The translations under genes were made by a program, and so were the position numbers. Under the pieces are notes generated by a model that was given only the letters and a program-made list of their open reading frames with translations, was not told the origin of the DNA and did not search any database. From assembly GCA_965221195.1 (NCBI GenBank), contig OZ244864.1:62001-126000 (forward strand): a DNA stretch of 64,000 nt, given 5' to 3'. This document shows positions 17,543 through 25,637 of the stretch, piece after piece. This DNA comes from Poriferisodalis sp965221195 (GTDB lineage Bacteria > Actinomycetota > Acidimicrobiia > Acidimicrobiales > Poriferisodalaceae). Each line of letters begins with the position of its first letter. The first letter of the stretch is position 1.

Positions 17543-18868
17543 TCAGCGTGTCATCGCTAGCAGGTCGCCAACGTCGTCAACTTCCGCGATACAGCAGAGA
17601 CGATCACCAAGCCGGGATGCCCCCGCTTCGCCCAATACCGGTGTCGCAAGAGCATCGAACTTGGCACGGAGCTTCGCGCTCTGCTCGTTGAGATCAGTAG
17701 CAGGCCTGCTGACATCGGCGGCGGCGGTGACCACGCCGGAAGCGGCGCGCACTGCGACCTTCGTCTCCATGACATGCAACGTTTCGTCGGTCTCAATCAC
17801 GACGTTAGGAATGAACGACTGCACGTCATCTCTTTTGATTGGGCCATCCTCAAAGGTCGCTATAGCCGCTGTGTCGGCCCCGCAGACAAGCAGCGCCTGG
17901 GTGCCTCGCAGGCTGAACTTGGCCTCGAGGCCGGTGGTCGGGTCGGCGATCCCGCACACGTCAAGGATCGAGGGGTTGACGGTCATCGTGATGCTGCTGA
18001 TGTCGCTGGGGTCAACACCACCGTCGATAATCGATGCGGTGGCCTCAATCCCGGCGTGCGTGAGGTGGCAGGCAGCGTGATGCTTGAACAACGTTCGGGT
18101 TGTGGCCCATGAGCCGTCAAGCTGAGCTATCCGCTCAAGGTTCAGTGCGCCGTTGCCAGCGGCCTGGGCGAAGCCTTGGTTGCCGTCAATCGAGCCGGCG
18201 TTGGAGGTGTAGCCGCGTGCGGCAAGGCGTGCTGCGAGCAGGCCGCGTTCTGCAGCTTGGCCAGGATGCAGCGGTTTGGTCATGGTGCCGAAGTTGGCTT
18301 TCAACCCCGATGCGTTGCTGGCCGCTATCCCCATTGCTGCACCGAAACCGGCATGGTCAAGTCCGAGCAGCCACGAGGATGCGGCGGCGGCACCATAGAC
18401 CCCGATGGTCGCAGTGGTGTGCCAGCCCCTGCCGTAGTGCTCGGTGCCAATCGATGTGCCGATGCACGACTGAATCTCCATTCCGACGACGTAAGCAGTG
18501 ACCACATCGGCACCGGAGCGGCTCTGCGACTCCGCAAGCGCTAGCACTGCGGGCAGCAACGGCACAGTCGCATGACCTCCCATCACGTTTGAAGTGTCGT
18601 CAAAGTCCAGTGCGTGGCCGGCAGCCCCATTAACCATTGCAGCGCGTAAGAGATCGGCTCGCAAATCGCAGCCGACAAGCGTGCAGTCGCCTGTCGGCGA
18701 GGCGAACTCGTCTCGCAGGATTCCCGACAGCGGTTCCCGGCTGCCGGCTAAGGCGCAGCCGAACCAGTCCAAGATGCATTGGCCTGCGACCGTGCGGACA
18801 TCGTCGGGCAAATCGTCGAAACGCACAGCACCGAAGCGTTCCCACAATCGGTCGGTCAGTTCGCTCAT
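17543..18868 (-). CDS. MmgE/PrpD family protein
   Basis: 441 aa, full length for the MmgE/PrpD fold that includes 2-methylcitrate dehydratase and cis-aconitate decarboxylase. Landmarks are FGCALAGSREPLSG, the VNGAAGHALDFDDT motif near residue 80, SNASGLKANFGTMTKPLHPGQAAERG, and FKHHAACHLTHAGIEA. It is the last gene of a leftward seven-gene operon. The gene context matches the PrpD-like member of the Pseudomonas itaconate operon. Exact reaction not determined. Confidence 0.88.
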   Translation of the reverse strand: MSELTDRLWERFGAVRFDDLPDDVRTVAGQCILDWFGCALAGSREPLSGILRDEFASPTGDCTLVGCDLRADLLRAAMVNGAAGHALDFDDTSNVMGGHATVPLLPAVLALAESQSRSGADVVTAYVVGMEIQSCIGTSIGTEHYGRGWHTTATIGVYGAAAASSWLLGLDHAGFGAAMGIAASNASGLKANFGTMTKPLHPGQAAERGLLAARLAARGYTSNAGSIDGNQGFAQAAGNGALNLERIAQLDGSWATTRTLFKHHAACHLTHAGIEATASIIDGGVDPSDISSITMTVNPSILDVCGIADPTTGLEAKFSLRGTQALLVCGADTAAIATFEDGPIKRDDVQSFIPNVVIETDETLHVMETKVAVRAASGVVTAAADVSRPATDLNEQSAKLRAKFDALATPVLGEAGASRLGDRLCCIAEVDDVGDLLAMTR

Positions 18869-18970
18869 CGTGTCATCTCCTTCGCAGCGGCCACCAGCGG
18901 CAGCCGAACCTCTCGCTGCGTCCGGCAGTCGGGCCGAATACAGCGAACCAGCGCCGACCAGCCCGACTCA

Positions 18971-19918
18971 TTAGTCAACTAGCCCGCATTGGCGGGCCCG
19001 GTCAAGCACCACTTGGAACAGCCGCGTCGTGGCGGCATCGATCATCATCCCATTGAAGTTGGCTGCGCCGTGGCCTTCCGCCTCGGCTTGCGCGACTGCG
19101 TCGATTGCGCCTTGGGCTTGTGCTATCTCGGCCTCGGTGGGAGCGAAGACTCGGTTGGCGATCTCGACTTGGCTCGGATGAATGCACCATTTGCCGACAC
19201 CGCCCAGCATCGAGAACGTAGCTGCGCTGTGCTCATAGCCCGAAGGGTTGGCGAAGTTCGCGTATGGACCGTCAATCGCGTCGATCGCTGCGGCTCGGCA
19301 CGCCACGATCATCCGGTTACGGGCGTAATGCCAGATATCGCCCGAGTACCGCAGCGCCCCGTTGTCATCAGTGACACCGATGTGTCCGAGTCGCATACCT
19401 TGGCTGGCGGACAGGTCACCCACGCCGAGCGTGAGCGCTTCAAGCCGAGGACTGCAGTGAGCGATCTCGTCAACGGTTTGTAGCGCCTCGACCTCTTCAA
19501 CGAGACATTCGATGCCGATGCGGCCCACTTCAAGGCCCAGTTTGAGTTCTAGTTGCGTCAGCAAGTCGTCGACAAACCACACCTCGCGCGGGCCCTTGAT
19601 CTTGGGCACCATGATCACGTCGATGTTGGGGCCGGCCCCGGTCACGATTTCGGTGATGTCATCGGCGCACCACTGGGTGTCAATGCTGTTGCAACGGAAC
19701 GAACGGATCTTCGTGCCCCAGTCGAGTTCGTTGAGTCCGGCCACAATGTTCTTGCGCGACGGCGCCTTCGCCGCCGGTGCGACCGCGTCCTCAAGGTCGA
19801 GGAACACCATGTCGGCATCGGATGCCGCCGCCTTGGCGATCATTTTGGTTGAGTGCCCCGGCGTTGACAGCTCAGAGCGGCGGACTCGGGTGAACTTCTG
19901 ACGTTCGTAGCTAGACAT
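18971..19918 (-). CDS. CitE/HpcH-type CoA ester lyase
   Basis: 315 aa TIM-barrel lyase of the citrate-lyase beta-like family, which cleaves or forms malyl-, methylmalyl- or citramalyl-CoA. Motifs are RRSELSTPGHS at the N-terminus, FLDLEDAVAP (metal ligand region), VPKIKGPREV, IECLVEEVEAL, and LTLGVGDLSASQG. The neighbours (CoA-transferase, two MaoC hydratases) suggest citramalyl-CoA lyase or mesaconyl/methylmalyl-CoA chemistry. The frame and start are clear. Confidence 0.88.
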   Translation of the reverse strand: MSSYERQKFTRVRRSELSTPGHSTKMIAKAAASDADMVFLDLEDAVAPAAKAPSRKNIVAGLNELDWGTKIRSFRCNSIDTQWCADDITEIVTGAGPNIDVIMVPKIKGPREVWFVDDLLTQLELKLGLEVGRIGIECLVEEVEALQTVDEIAHCSPRLEALTLGVGDLSASQGMRLGHIGVTDDNGALRYSGDIWHYARNRMIVACRAAAIDAIDGPYANFANPSGYEHSAATFSMLGGVGKWCIHPSQVEIANRVFAPTEAEIAQAQGAIDAVAQAEAEGHGAANFNGMMIDAATTRLFQVVLDRARQCGLVD

Positions 19919-20012
19919 GAGATTGATCGGTTCCTTTCGGGATGGTTGGTGGGATGGTTGGTGGGAAGGTTGGCGAGTTCAAATAATCAGGTCGTCAGAT
20001 AATCAAGCGCGG

Positions 20013-20630
20013 TTAAGCGCGCAATCGGGCAGCGGAAGTGTCACAGAGGTAATCAAGGGCAGGCACCGGATCGAACCCGCCCGGGTCAAGCAGCCATTGG
20101 TAGCCAATGCCGCGCAGTGCCGACACGACGAGCGTGCCCTCTGCGTCGGGCACAGCATCGGCACGAATACTGCCGTCACGCTGGCCCCTCACTACGAGGC
20201 GAGCAACATCGGATCTGAAGCCTTCATGGAACTTCGCAAAGCGCCGACGAAGATCATCGTCACTGCCGACCGCTTCGAACATCAAGGCGTACAGCACCCG
20301 CAGAGCCCCCGGATCGGCGGCGGCCTGGGAACGGATCGCGCCGATCAGGATCGTGATCGATTCAAGGCCCGGCTTGCCCCGTGTGCGCGGCAGAACGTTG
20401 CGGTGACTCCACCCATTGACGATCCGGTCAATGAGCGCCTCAATCAGGCCATCCTTGGAACCAAACCGCGCCGACACCATGCCTCGGCTGTAGCCGGCCC
20501 GATCGCCGATCGCCGCGAACGTGAGCGCCTCAAAGCCACCCTCAGCAATGAGTTCGCCGGCTGCTTCAAGCAACGCATCGGTCGACCGCTTGGTGCGCTG
20601 CTGCTGCTTGTTGGGTTGAGGCACGGTCAA
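20013..20630 (-). CDS. TetR family transcriptional regulator
   Basis: 205 aa. An N-terminal helix-turn-helix spans about residues 15-65 (LLEAAGELIAEGGFEALTFAAIGDRAGYSRGMVSARFGSKDGL), and the C-terminal half is a helical ligand domain. The TTG start overlaps the stop of the CoA-transferase gene by 4 bp, so it is part of the catabolic operon and is probably its repressor. The 28-bp palindrome upstream of the operon (24240-24267) is the obvious operator candidate. The ligand may be a CoA thioester. Confidence 0.88.
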   Translation of the reverse strand: MTVPQPNKQQQRTKRSTDALLEAAGELIAEGGFEALTFAAIGDRAGYSRGMVSARFGSKDGLIEALIDRIVNGWSHRNVLPRTRGKPGLESITILIGAIRSQAAADPGALRVLYALMFEAVGSDDDLRRRFAKFHEGFRSDVARLVVRGQRDGSIRADAVPDAEGTLVVSALRGIGYQWLLDPGGFDPVPALDYLCDTSAARLRA

Positions 20631-21859
20631 CGCGACGCCCTTGGAGTGCTGTCGGACTCGCCAAGTAGCTCATCACGGTGCTCGTCAAGGATGGGAGGAC
20701 GGCGATAGATGCCCGCCGGGGTCGCGCTGAACCGCAGTGGCGTGTTGGGAAGCACCGCCGGTCGGTCCGAGCCAGGGTGCGGGACTGCCACCAGCATGTC
20801 GCGGGCCTTGACGTGTTCGCTGGCGAACAGCGCAGGCCCGTCGTTGACGGGTCCGACAGGGACCTCTCCGCCAAGCAGTTCGGTGATCTCGGCGGTGGTG
20901 TGCGAGGTGGTCCACTCAATCATCAACTCGTTCACCAACTCGCGGTTGCGTGCCCGACGGTTCGGCGTGCGGGTGCGGTCGTCGTCAACTAGGTCGGGGC
21001 GCCCCAGATGGCCGCACATGGCCTTCCACTGGTCGCGGGTCAACGCGGCAATGGCACATCGCCCGTCCGCTGTTGGGTACACGTTGAACGGCGACAGCGA
21101 CGGGTGCTCGGTGCCGCGCGGTGCCTGAATCTCGCCTGCGTACGCATAGCGCCAAGTGACCGACTCGCACAAGGCCATTACCGCGTCAGTCATCCCGACA
21201 TCAACAAACTGGCCCTCGCCTGTTCTACGAGCGTGGTGCAAAGCGCCGAGCACGCCAATGGCGCACATAGTGGCCGGGTACATGTCGCCGACTGACGGAC
21301 CCGAGGCAACCAAGTGCTCGGGGTCTGTTCCAGTGCAGCTCACCAGTCCGCCCATTGACTGAGCCACCACGTCAAAGGAGGGCCAGTCGGCATGAGGACT
21401 TTCGCCCGACCGGGGGTCGCCGAAACCGCGTATCGCTGCGTACACCAGCGACGGGAATCGCTCATGGAGCATCTCCCACGGCAAGCCCAGACGATCCATC
21501 ACCCCGGTCGTGAAATTCTCAACGAGCACATCGGCATCTTCGAGCAGTACCAGCAGCGCCTCAACTCCCTCAGGTGTCTTCAGATCGATGACGACAGCGC
21601 GCTTGTTGCGGTTGATGCTGGCGAAGTAGCCGCCGAAGTACCGGTCGGTGTCGTCTTCGTGAAAGGGGCCGCCGAACCGCGACATGTCGCCCGACGGCGG
21701 TTCTACTTTGATGACGTCCGCGCCCATGTCCGCCAAGATCATTGTGCAGTAAGGGCCTGCCAGTGCTTGGGTTACATCAACGACATGCACATCTGATAGC
21801 GGGCCGGTGCGCGCCGACGCCATCGGTCCCGCAACCTCAAACGCAGTGCGGTGATCCAT
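20627..21859 (-). CDS. CaiB/BaiF (family III) CoA-transferase
   Basis: 410 aa, full length for the family. The N-terminus GPLSDVHVVDVTQALAGPYCTMILADMGADVIKVE and the later SINRNKRAVVIDLKTPEG are hallmark sequences. The catalytic Asp appears in VDVGMTDAVMAL. It transfers CoA between organic acids. In this operon it would activate a C5 acid such as itaconate, mesaconate or citramalate. Coupled to the tetR gene downstream by a 4-bp overlap. Confidence 0.92.
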   Translation of the reverse strand: MDHRTAFEVAGPMASARTGPLSDVHVVDVTQALAGPYCTMILADMGADVIKVEPPSGDMSRFGGPFHEDDTDRYFGGYFASINRNKRAVVIDLKTPEGVEALLVLLEDADVLVENFTTGVMDRLGLPWEMLHERFPSLVYAAIRGFGDPRSGESPHADWPSFDVVAQSMGGLVSCTGTDPEHLVASGPSVGDMYPATMCAIGVLGALHHARRTGEGQFVDVGMTDAVMALCESVTWRYAYAGEIQAPRGTEHPSLSPFNVYPTADGRCAIAALTRDQWKAMCGHLGRPDLVDDDRTRTPNRRARNRELVNELMIEWTTSHTTAEITELLGGEVPVGPVNDGPALFASEHVKARDMLVAVPHPGSDRPAVLPNTPLRFSATPAGIYRRPPILDEHRDELLGESDSTPRASR

Positions 21860-21912
21860 CGTGGCCTCCTAGCGCACTTGATGTACTTGGTGTACTTGGC
21901 GTGCTTGCACGG

Positions 21913-22401
21913 CTACCGCTCCGCCCAGTGCGAGCGACGCTTGACAAGCACGATGCGCTCAAGTTCGCACACCACATCGCCATGCTGATTCGAACCCCAG
22001 TGCTTGAAACGCACAAGACCAGCATCGGAGTGGTCGGGCGAATCGTCAACACTGAGCACTTCGGTGTAGGCCGAGATCGTGTCGCCGTGATGCACCGGCT
22101 TGCGGAAGCGCACCTTGTCGAGACCAACCTCGGCCAAAGCGTTCTCGGCGGTGTCTTGGCTCGCAAGACCAACGGTCATCGAGCCGGTTATCAGCCCGAA
22201 AACCAAACGCCCGTCGCCGAGAGGTGAACCGCGCATGATCTCTTCGTTCCAGTGGCCTTGGGCCGTGTTCATCACTTGCTTGGTTACGAAGTTGTTCTCC
22301 ACTTCGTCGATCGTTGCGCTGCGAAAGTGCTTCATGCGCTGACCTACCTCAAAGTCTTCAAACCAGTTGCCGTCGCCGGTCAGCGCAGAGATGGTGTTCA
22401 T
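21913..22401 (-). CDS. MaoC family dehydratase
   Basis: 162 aa hot-dog-fold CoA hydratase. The N-terminus WFEDFEVGQRMKHFRSATIDEVE and the FGLITGSMTVGLASQDTAEN and VRFRKPVHHGDTISAYTEV segments are typical. Lies 12 bp after the acyl-CoA dehydrogenase gene. Likely hydrates an unsaturated dicarboxyl-CoA in the same pathway. A second MaoC gene begins the operon. Confidence 0.88.
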   Translation of the reverse strand: MNTISALTGDGNWFEDFEVGQRMKHFRSATIDEVENNFVTKQVMNTAQGHWNEEIMRGSPLGDGRLVFGLITGSMTVGLASQDTAENALAEVGLDKVRFRKPVHHGDTISAYTEVLSVDDSPDHSDAGLVRFKHWGSNQHGDVVCELERIVLVKRRSHWAER

Positions 22402-22413
22402 CGTCGTGTCCTG

Positions 22414-23655
22414 CTATCGCAGCGGGGTGGGAGGCAGCAAGCAGTCCGACACCAGTCGCAGCATGATCTCCGATGTGCCTTCGAAGATCTTTGTCAAACG
22501 AGCATCGCGCCAATAGCGCTCAATGGGAAAGTCGGTGGTGTAGCCAGCGCCGCCGTGGATCTGAAGCGCCTCAGAGGTCACCCGCTCCGACATCTCCGAG
22601 GCTAGGTATTTAACCATTGCGCCTTCCATGTCCGCAGAGGTGGTGTCGGCATAGCCGCCTAAGTCGGTATTGGCAGCCACTTGGTACATGAGCGCACGGC
22701 AGCTTTCGACCTCTGCTGCCATCTTGGCGATCTTAAAACGAGTCACTTGAAAGTCGCCGATGGGCCTTCCAAATTGCTCACGTTCTTGCACGTAGGCCAC
22801 CGAGTCTTCAAGAGCGCCTCGGGCCAGGCCGATAGAGCGGGCCGCAGTGTGGATCCGCGGCACTGTCATGCCCCGAGCCGCGGCGATGAAGCCGGCCTTG
22901 CCATCGTCGGGCGTTGAGCTGCGCTGTTGCTGCTCGTAGCCGATAAGGCCGTCGTCAGGGACGAAGCAGTCATTGAACGCCAGCTCGTAGGTGTTCCAGC
23001 CGTGATAACCGATCTTGCGGATCGGGTTCCCCTCGCATCCGTCGGGAAACTCGCCGGGCTGTTTGTGCAAAATAAACCGACGAATCCCCTTGTGACGATT
23101 TTGCGGGTCGTACCGGCTCGTGCGAGCCACGACAAGGATGGCGTCAGACTGATCGGCGAAGGTACACCACATCTTTTGGCCGTTGAGTAGCCAGCCCCCG
23201 TCAACCTTGTCAGCCCGAGTGCGGATGGAAGCGATATCAGAACCAGCATCAGGCTCGGACATTGCGAATGAGCCAAGCCATTCGCCGCGGGCGGCCATGG
23301 GGTAGTACTTGGCCTTCTGTGTGGGATCTAGCACCGCGGCCATGCCCGAACGGGCGATGATCGACGCCACAGACATCCACGCGCGTGCCAACTCCTCGGT
23401 GATGAGTGCGTACTCAAACACCCCCAAACCGAGTCCGCCGTAGCGTTCGGGCACCAAGATGCCGAAGAAGCCGAGGTCGCCCATCTCGCGGCGGAGTTCG
23501 TCAGGGATGAGTCCGTGGGAGGGGTCGAGTTCGTTGGCAACCGGCAGCACTTTGTTCATGGCGAAGTCGCGAGCCATCTCTTGAATCGCTTCGCGCTCGT
23601 CAGTCCGGTACGCCGCTGGGATCGGTGGCCGGGGATCAACTATCTGGCGCGGCAT
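22414..23655 (-). CDS. Acyl-CoA dehydrogenase
   Basis: FAD-dependent acyl-CoA dehydrogenase, 413 aa. Motifs are ILVPERYGGLGLG, the FAD/substrate segment FAMSEPDAGSDIASIRTRADK, and the C-terminal LQIHGGAGYTTDFPIERYWRDARLTKIFEGTSEI. The catalytic-base region and length are normal. Within the operon it lies between the two MaoC genes, as in itaconate-type clusters that carry an acyl-CoA dehydrogenase of unclear role. Confidence 0.93.
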   Translation of the reverse strand: MPRQIVDPRPPIPAAYRTDEREAIQEMARDFAMNKVLPVANELDPSHGLIPDELRREMGDLGFFGILVPERYGGLGLGVFEYALITEELARAWMSVASIIARSGMAAVLDPTQKAKYYPMAARGEWLGSFAMSEPDAGSDIASIRTRADKVDGGWLLNGQKMWCTFADQSDAILVVARTSRYDPQNRHKGIRRFILHKQPGEFPDGCEGNPIRKIGYHGWNTYELAFNDCFVPDDGLIGYEQQQRSSTPDDGKAGFIAAARGMTVPRIHTAARSIGLARGALEDSVAYVQEREQFGRPIGDFQVTRFKIAKMAAEVESCRALMYQVAANTDLGGYADTTSADMEGAMVKYLASEMSERVTSEALQIHGGAGYTTDFPIERYWRDARLTKIFEGTSEIMLRLVSDCLLPPTPLR

Positions 23656-23686
23656 GTCAAGACTCCCATATCAAGATTCCCCTGTA

Positions 23687-24205
23687 TCAAGATTCTTTCG
23701 TCTCGCGGCGTTTGACCACGAGGTTCGTTCTCTCGTAGTCCACCACCAGTTCGCCGTACTGGTTGCGGGCTTCGGTGCGCCAAGTGACAATGCCAACGCC
23801 CGGCCGACTGTCTGATTCACGGGTCTGGGTCACCACTGATGAGGCGGTGAGCGTGTCGCCCGGGTACACGGGGCAGTGGAACGTCACATTCTCCATTCCG
23901 AGGAACGGCCCGCCTGTTTCGCTGAGATCCTCCACCGACAGCCCGACGACGGTACACAGCACCAGCATCGGGTTGATCACCACGTTTGGGTGCCCATGCG
24001 CCCGCGCGAACTCAGTGTTCAGATGCATCGGATTCCAGTTGCAGGTGGCGGTGGAGAAGATCGCGTTGTCTGCGTCGGTGAGCGTGCGGCCCCAGTGATG
24101 CGGCAGGTGCTGACCCTCTGCAAAGTCTTCAAATTGGTTGCCCTTCGCCACCACAGGGAAATCTTCGAAGTTGATGTCGCCGATGCTGCTGGTTTTGCTG
24201 CTCAT
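23687..24205 (-). CDS. MaoC family dehydratase (first gene of the operon)
   Basis: 172 aa from the ATG at 24205; the frame is open to 24274 but that part is promoter-like. Hot-dog-fold motifs are NQFEDFAEGQHLPHHWGRT, TCNWNPMHLNTEFA (catalytic region) and VTFHCPVYPGDTLTASSVV. It shares only family-level similarity with the second MaoC protein, so the two probably act on different substrates. The operator-like palindrome lies 35 bp upstream of the start. Confidence 0.88.
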   Translation of the reverse strand: MSSKTSSIGDINFEDFPVVAKGNQFEDFAEGQHLPHHWGRTLTDADNAIFSTATCNWNPMHLNTEFARAHGHPNVVINPMLVLCTVVGLSVEDLSETGGPFLGMENVTFHCPVYPGDTLTASSVVTQTRESDSRPGVGIVTWRTEARNQYGELVVDYERTNLVVKRRETKES

Positions 24206-24239
24206 TGATGATGACCCTAGCACATGCAACATTATTTGT

Positions 24240-24267
24240 CGAATGACTAACAACTTGTTACGATTCG
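24240..24267. promoter_or_regulatory. 28-bp palindrome, candidate TetR operator
   Basis: CGAAT-GAC-TAACAA-C-TTGTTA-CG-ATTCG: the inner arms TAACAA/TTGTTA and outer arms CGAAT/ATTCG are perfectly complementary, with a one-base asymmetry. It lies between the leftward CoA-ester operon and the rightward P450 gene, 35 bp from the first and 104 bp from the second, so a bound repressor could control both. Confidence 0.7.
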
Positions 24268-24371
24268 CTCGCACAGGTGCTGAAAGGCGCTGAAGCTGCG
24301 AGCCGGTGAAACCGTTGGCCGCATAGCGACAAACACAGCGACAAGCACATCAACAGGCACAGGGGGATGCT

Positions 24372-25625
24372 GTGGCATTGCAAACAGAACTGCAACCGGG
24401 GGATGTCAACTTGGCAAGCCAAGCAGACATGATGCGCATCGGCAGTGCGCCTTATGACTATTTGGAGATGCTGCGGCGCGAGGCACCGGTGTGGTGGAAC
24501 CCGCCGCCGCCGGACGACCGCCTTGCGAACCCGTGTGTCGGCTTTTGGGTGCTGTCTCGCTACGACGATGTCAACACGGCCTCAAAGGACCCGCAGCGTT
24601 TCTCGATCTGGGAGAACTCAGCGCTGTGGGTGGATGTCAGCCAGACACCCGCTGACCTTGAAATGCAGCGCGCGGGACTGCTCGGCATGGACCCGCCCCA
24701 GCACACCGCGTTCCGGCGTCTGTTGCAGCCCGGATTCACACCACGGCGCATCGCAGCGCTGGAACCGTTCCTGCAGTCCGAGGCCGCCAAAGTGATAGAT
24801 GAGCTAGCCAGCAAAGACCGCGCCGAGTTCGTGTTTGAGGTAGCTGCGGAGTTGCCCATGATCCTGCTGTGCCAGATGATGGGTGTCCCCCAAGAACAGC
24901 GCCGCGAGTATCTGCGAATCGCCAACGACATCGCAAACGTGGAATTCAACGAGAACTTCGAAGCTTCCATGTTCGAGCTATACGTGTTCCTCGACACGCT
25001 GGTGAAGAACCGCGGCGACATCGAAGACGACACGATGCTGTCGAAGTACACCACGGGCGAGGTGGACGGTCGTCCATTAACCTCCGATGAGATCACCCAG
25101 TTCTTCGTAACCCTGTCGCTCGCCGGCCACGAGACCACTCGCAACACCACTGCTCATTTCTTGCGACTCATGGACGAACACCCCGACCAGAAAGCTTTGC
25201 TGCTAGAGGATCTCGAAGGGCGACTGCCCAATGCCATCGAAGAGGTGCTGCGTTACTCGCCGCCGGTCATGCAGTTCTGCCGCACTGCTACCACCGACAT
25301 TGAACTTAGGGGAATCACCATTGGCAAAGGCGAAAAGGTGTACCTGTCGTACGTGTCGGCCAACCGAGACGAGGATGTTTTTGAGAACCCCAACCAGTTT
25401 GACATTTTGCGCCCCAACGCTGCCTCGCACTTGTCGTTCGGGGCCGGGCCGCACTTCTGCCTCGGCGCCGCTGTAGCTCGCACACAGTTACGCATTCTGC
25501 TTGGCGAGCTGTACCGGCGACTGCCCGACATCGCCCTCGCTGAGCCCTACGTACCCACGGGCAGCGTGTGGTTCAACGCCATTACCGCTATGCCCGTGCT
25601 TACCTGCCCACACAGCACTAGCTGA
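24372..25625 (+). CDS. Cytochrome P450
   Basis: Soluble bacterial class-I P450, 417 aa from GTG with an AGGGGG site upstream. Signatures are the I-helix LAGHETTRNT, the K-helix EEVLR, and the haem-binding loop LSFGAGPHFCLGAAVAR with the Cys ligand. The N-terminus has the PYDYLEMLRREAPVWW arrangement of CYP125/142-like steroid-active families, but this cannot be fixed by eye. Divergent from the MaoC-led operon across a palindrome. No ferredoxin gene adjoins. Confidence 0.94.
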   Translation: MALQTELQPGDVNLASQADMMRIGSAPYDYLEMLRREAPVWWNPPPPDDRLANPCVGFWVLSRYDDVNTASKDPQRFSIWENSALWVDVSQTPADLEMQRAGLLGMDPPQHTAFRRLLQPGFTPRRIAALEPFLQSEAAKVIDELASKDRAEFVFEVAAELPMILLCQMMGVPQEQRREYLRIANDIANVEFNENFEASMFELYVFLDTLVKNRGDIEDDTMLSKYTTGEVDGRPLTSDEITQFFVTLSLAGHETTRNTTAHFLRLMDEHPDQKALLLEDLEGRLPNAIEEVLRYSPPVMQFCRTATTDIELRGITIGKGEKVYLSYVSANRDEDVFENPNQFDILRPNAASHLSFGAGPHFCLGAAVARTQLRILLGELYRRLPDIALAEPYVPTGSVWFNAITAMPVLTCPHSTS

Positions 25626-25637
25626 AACGTCTGTTGT

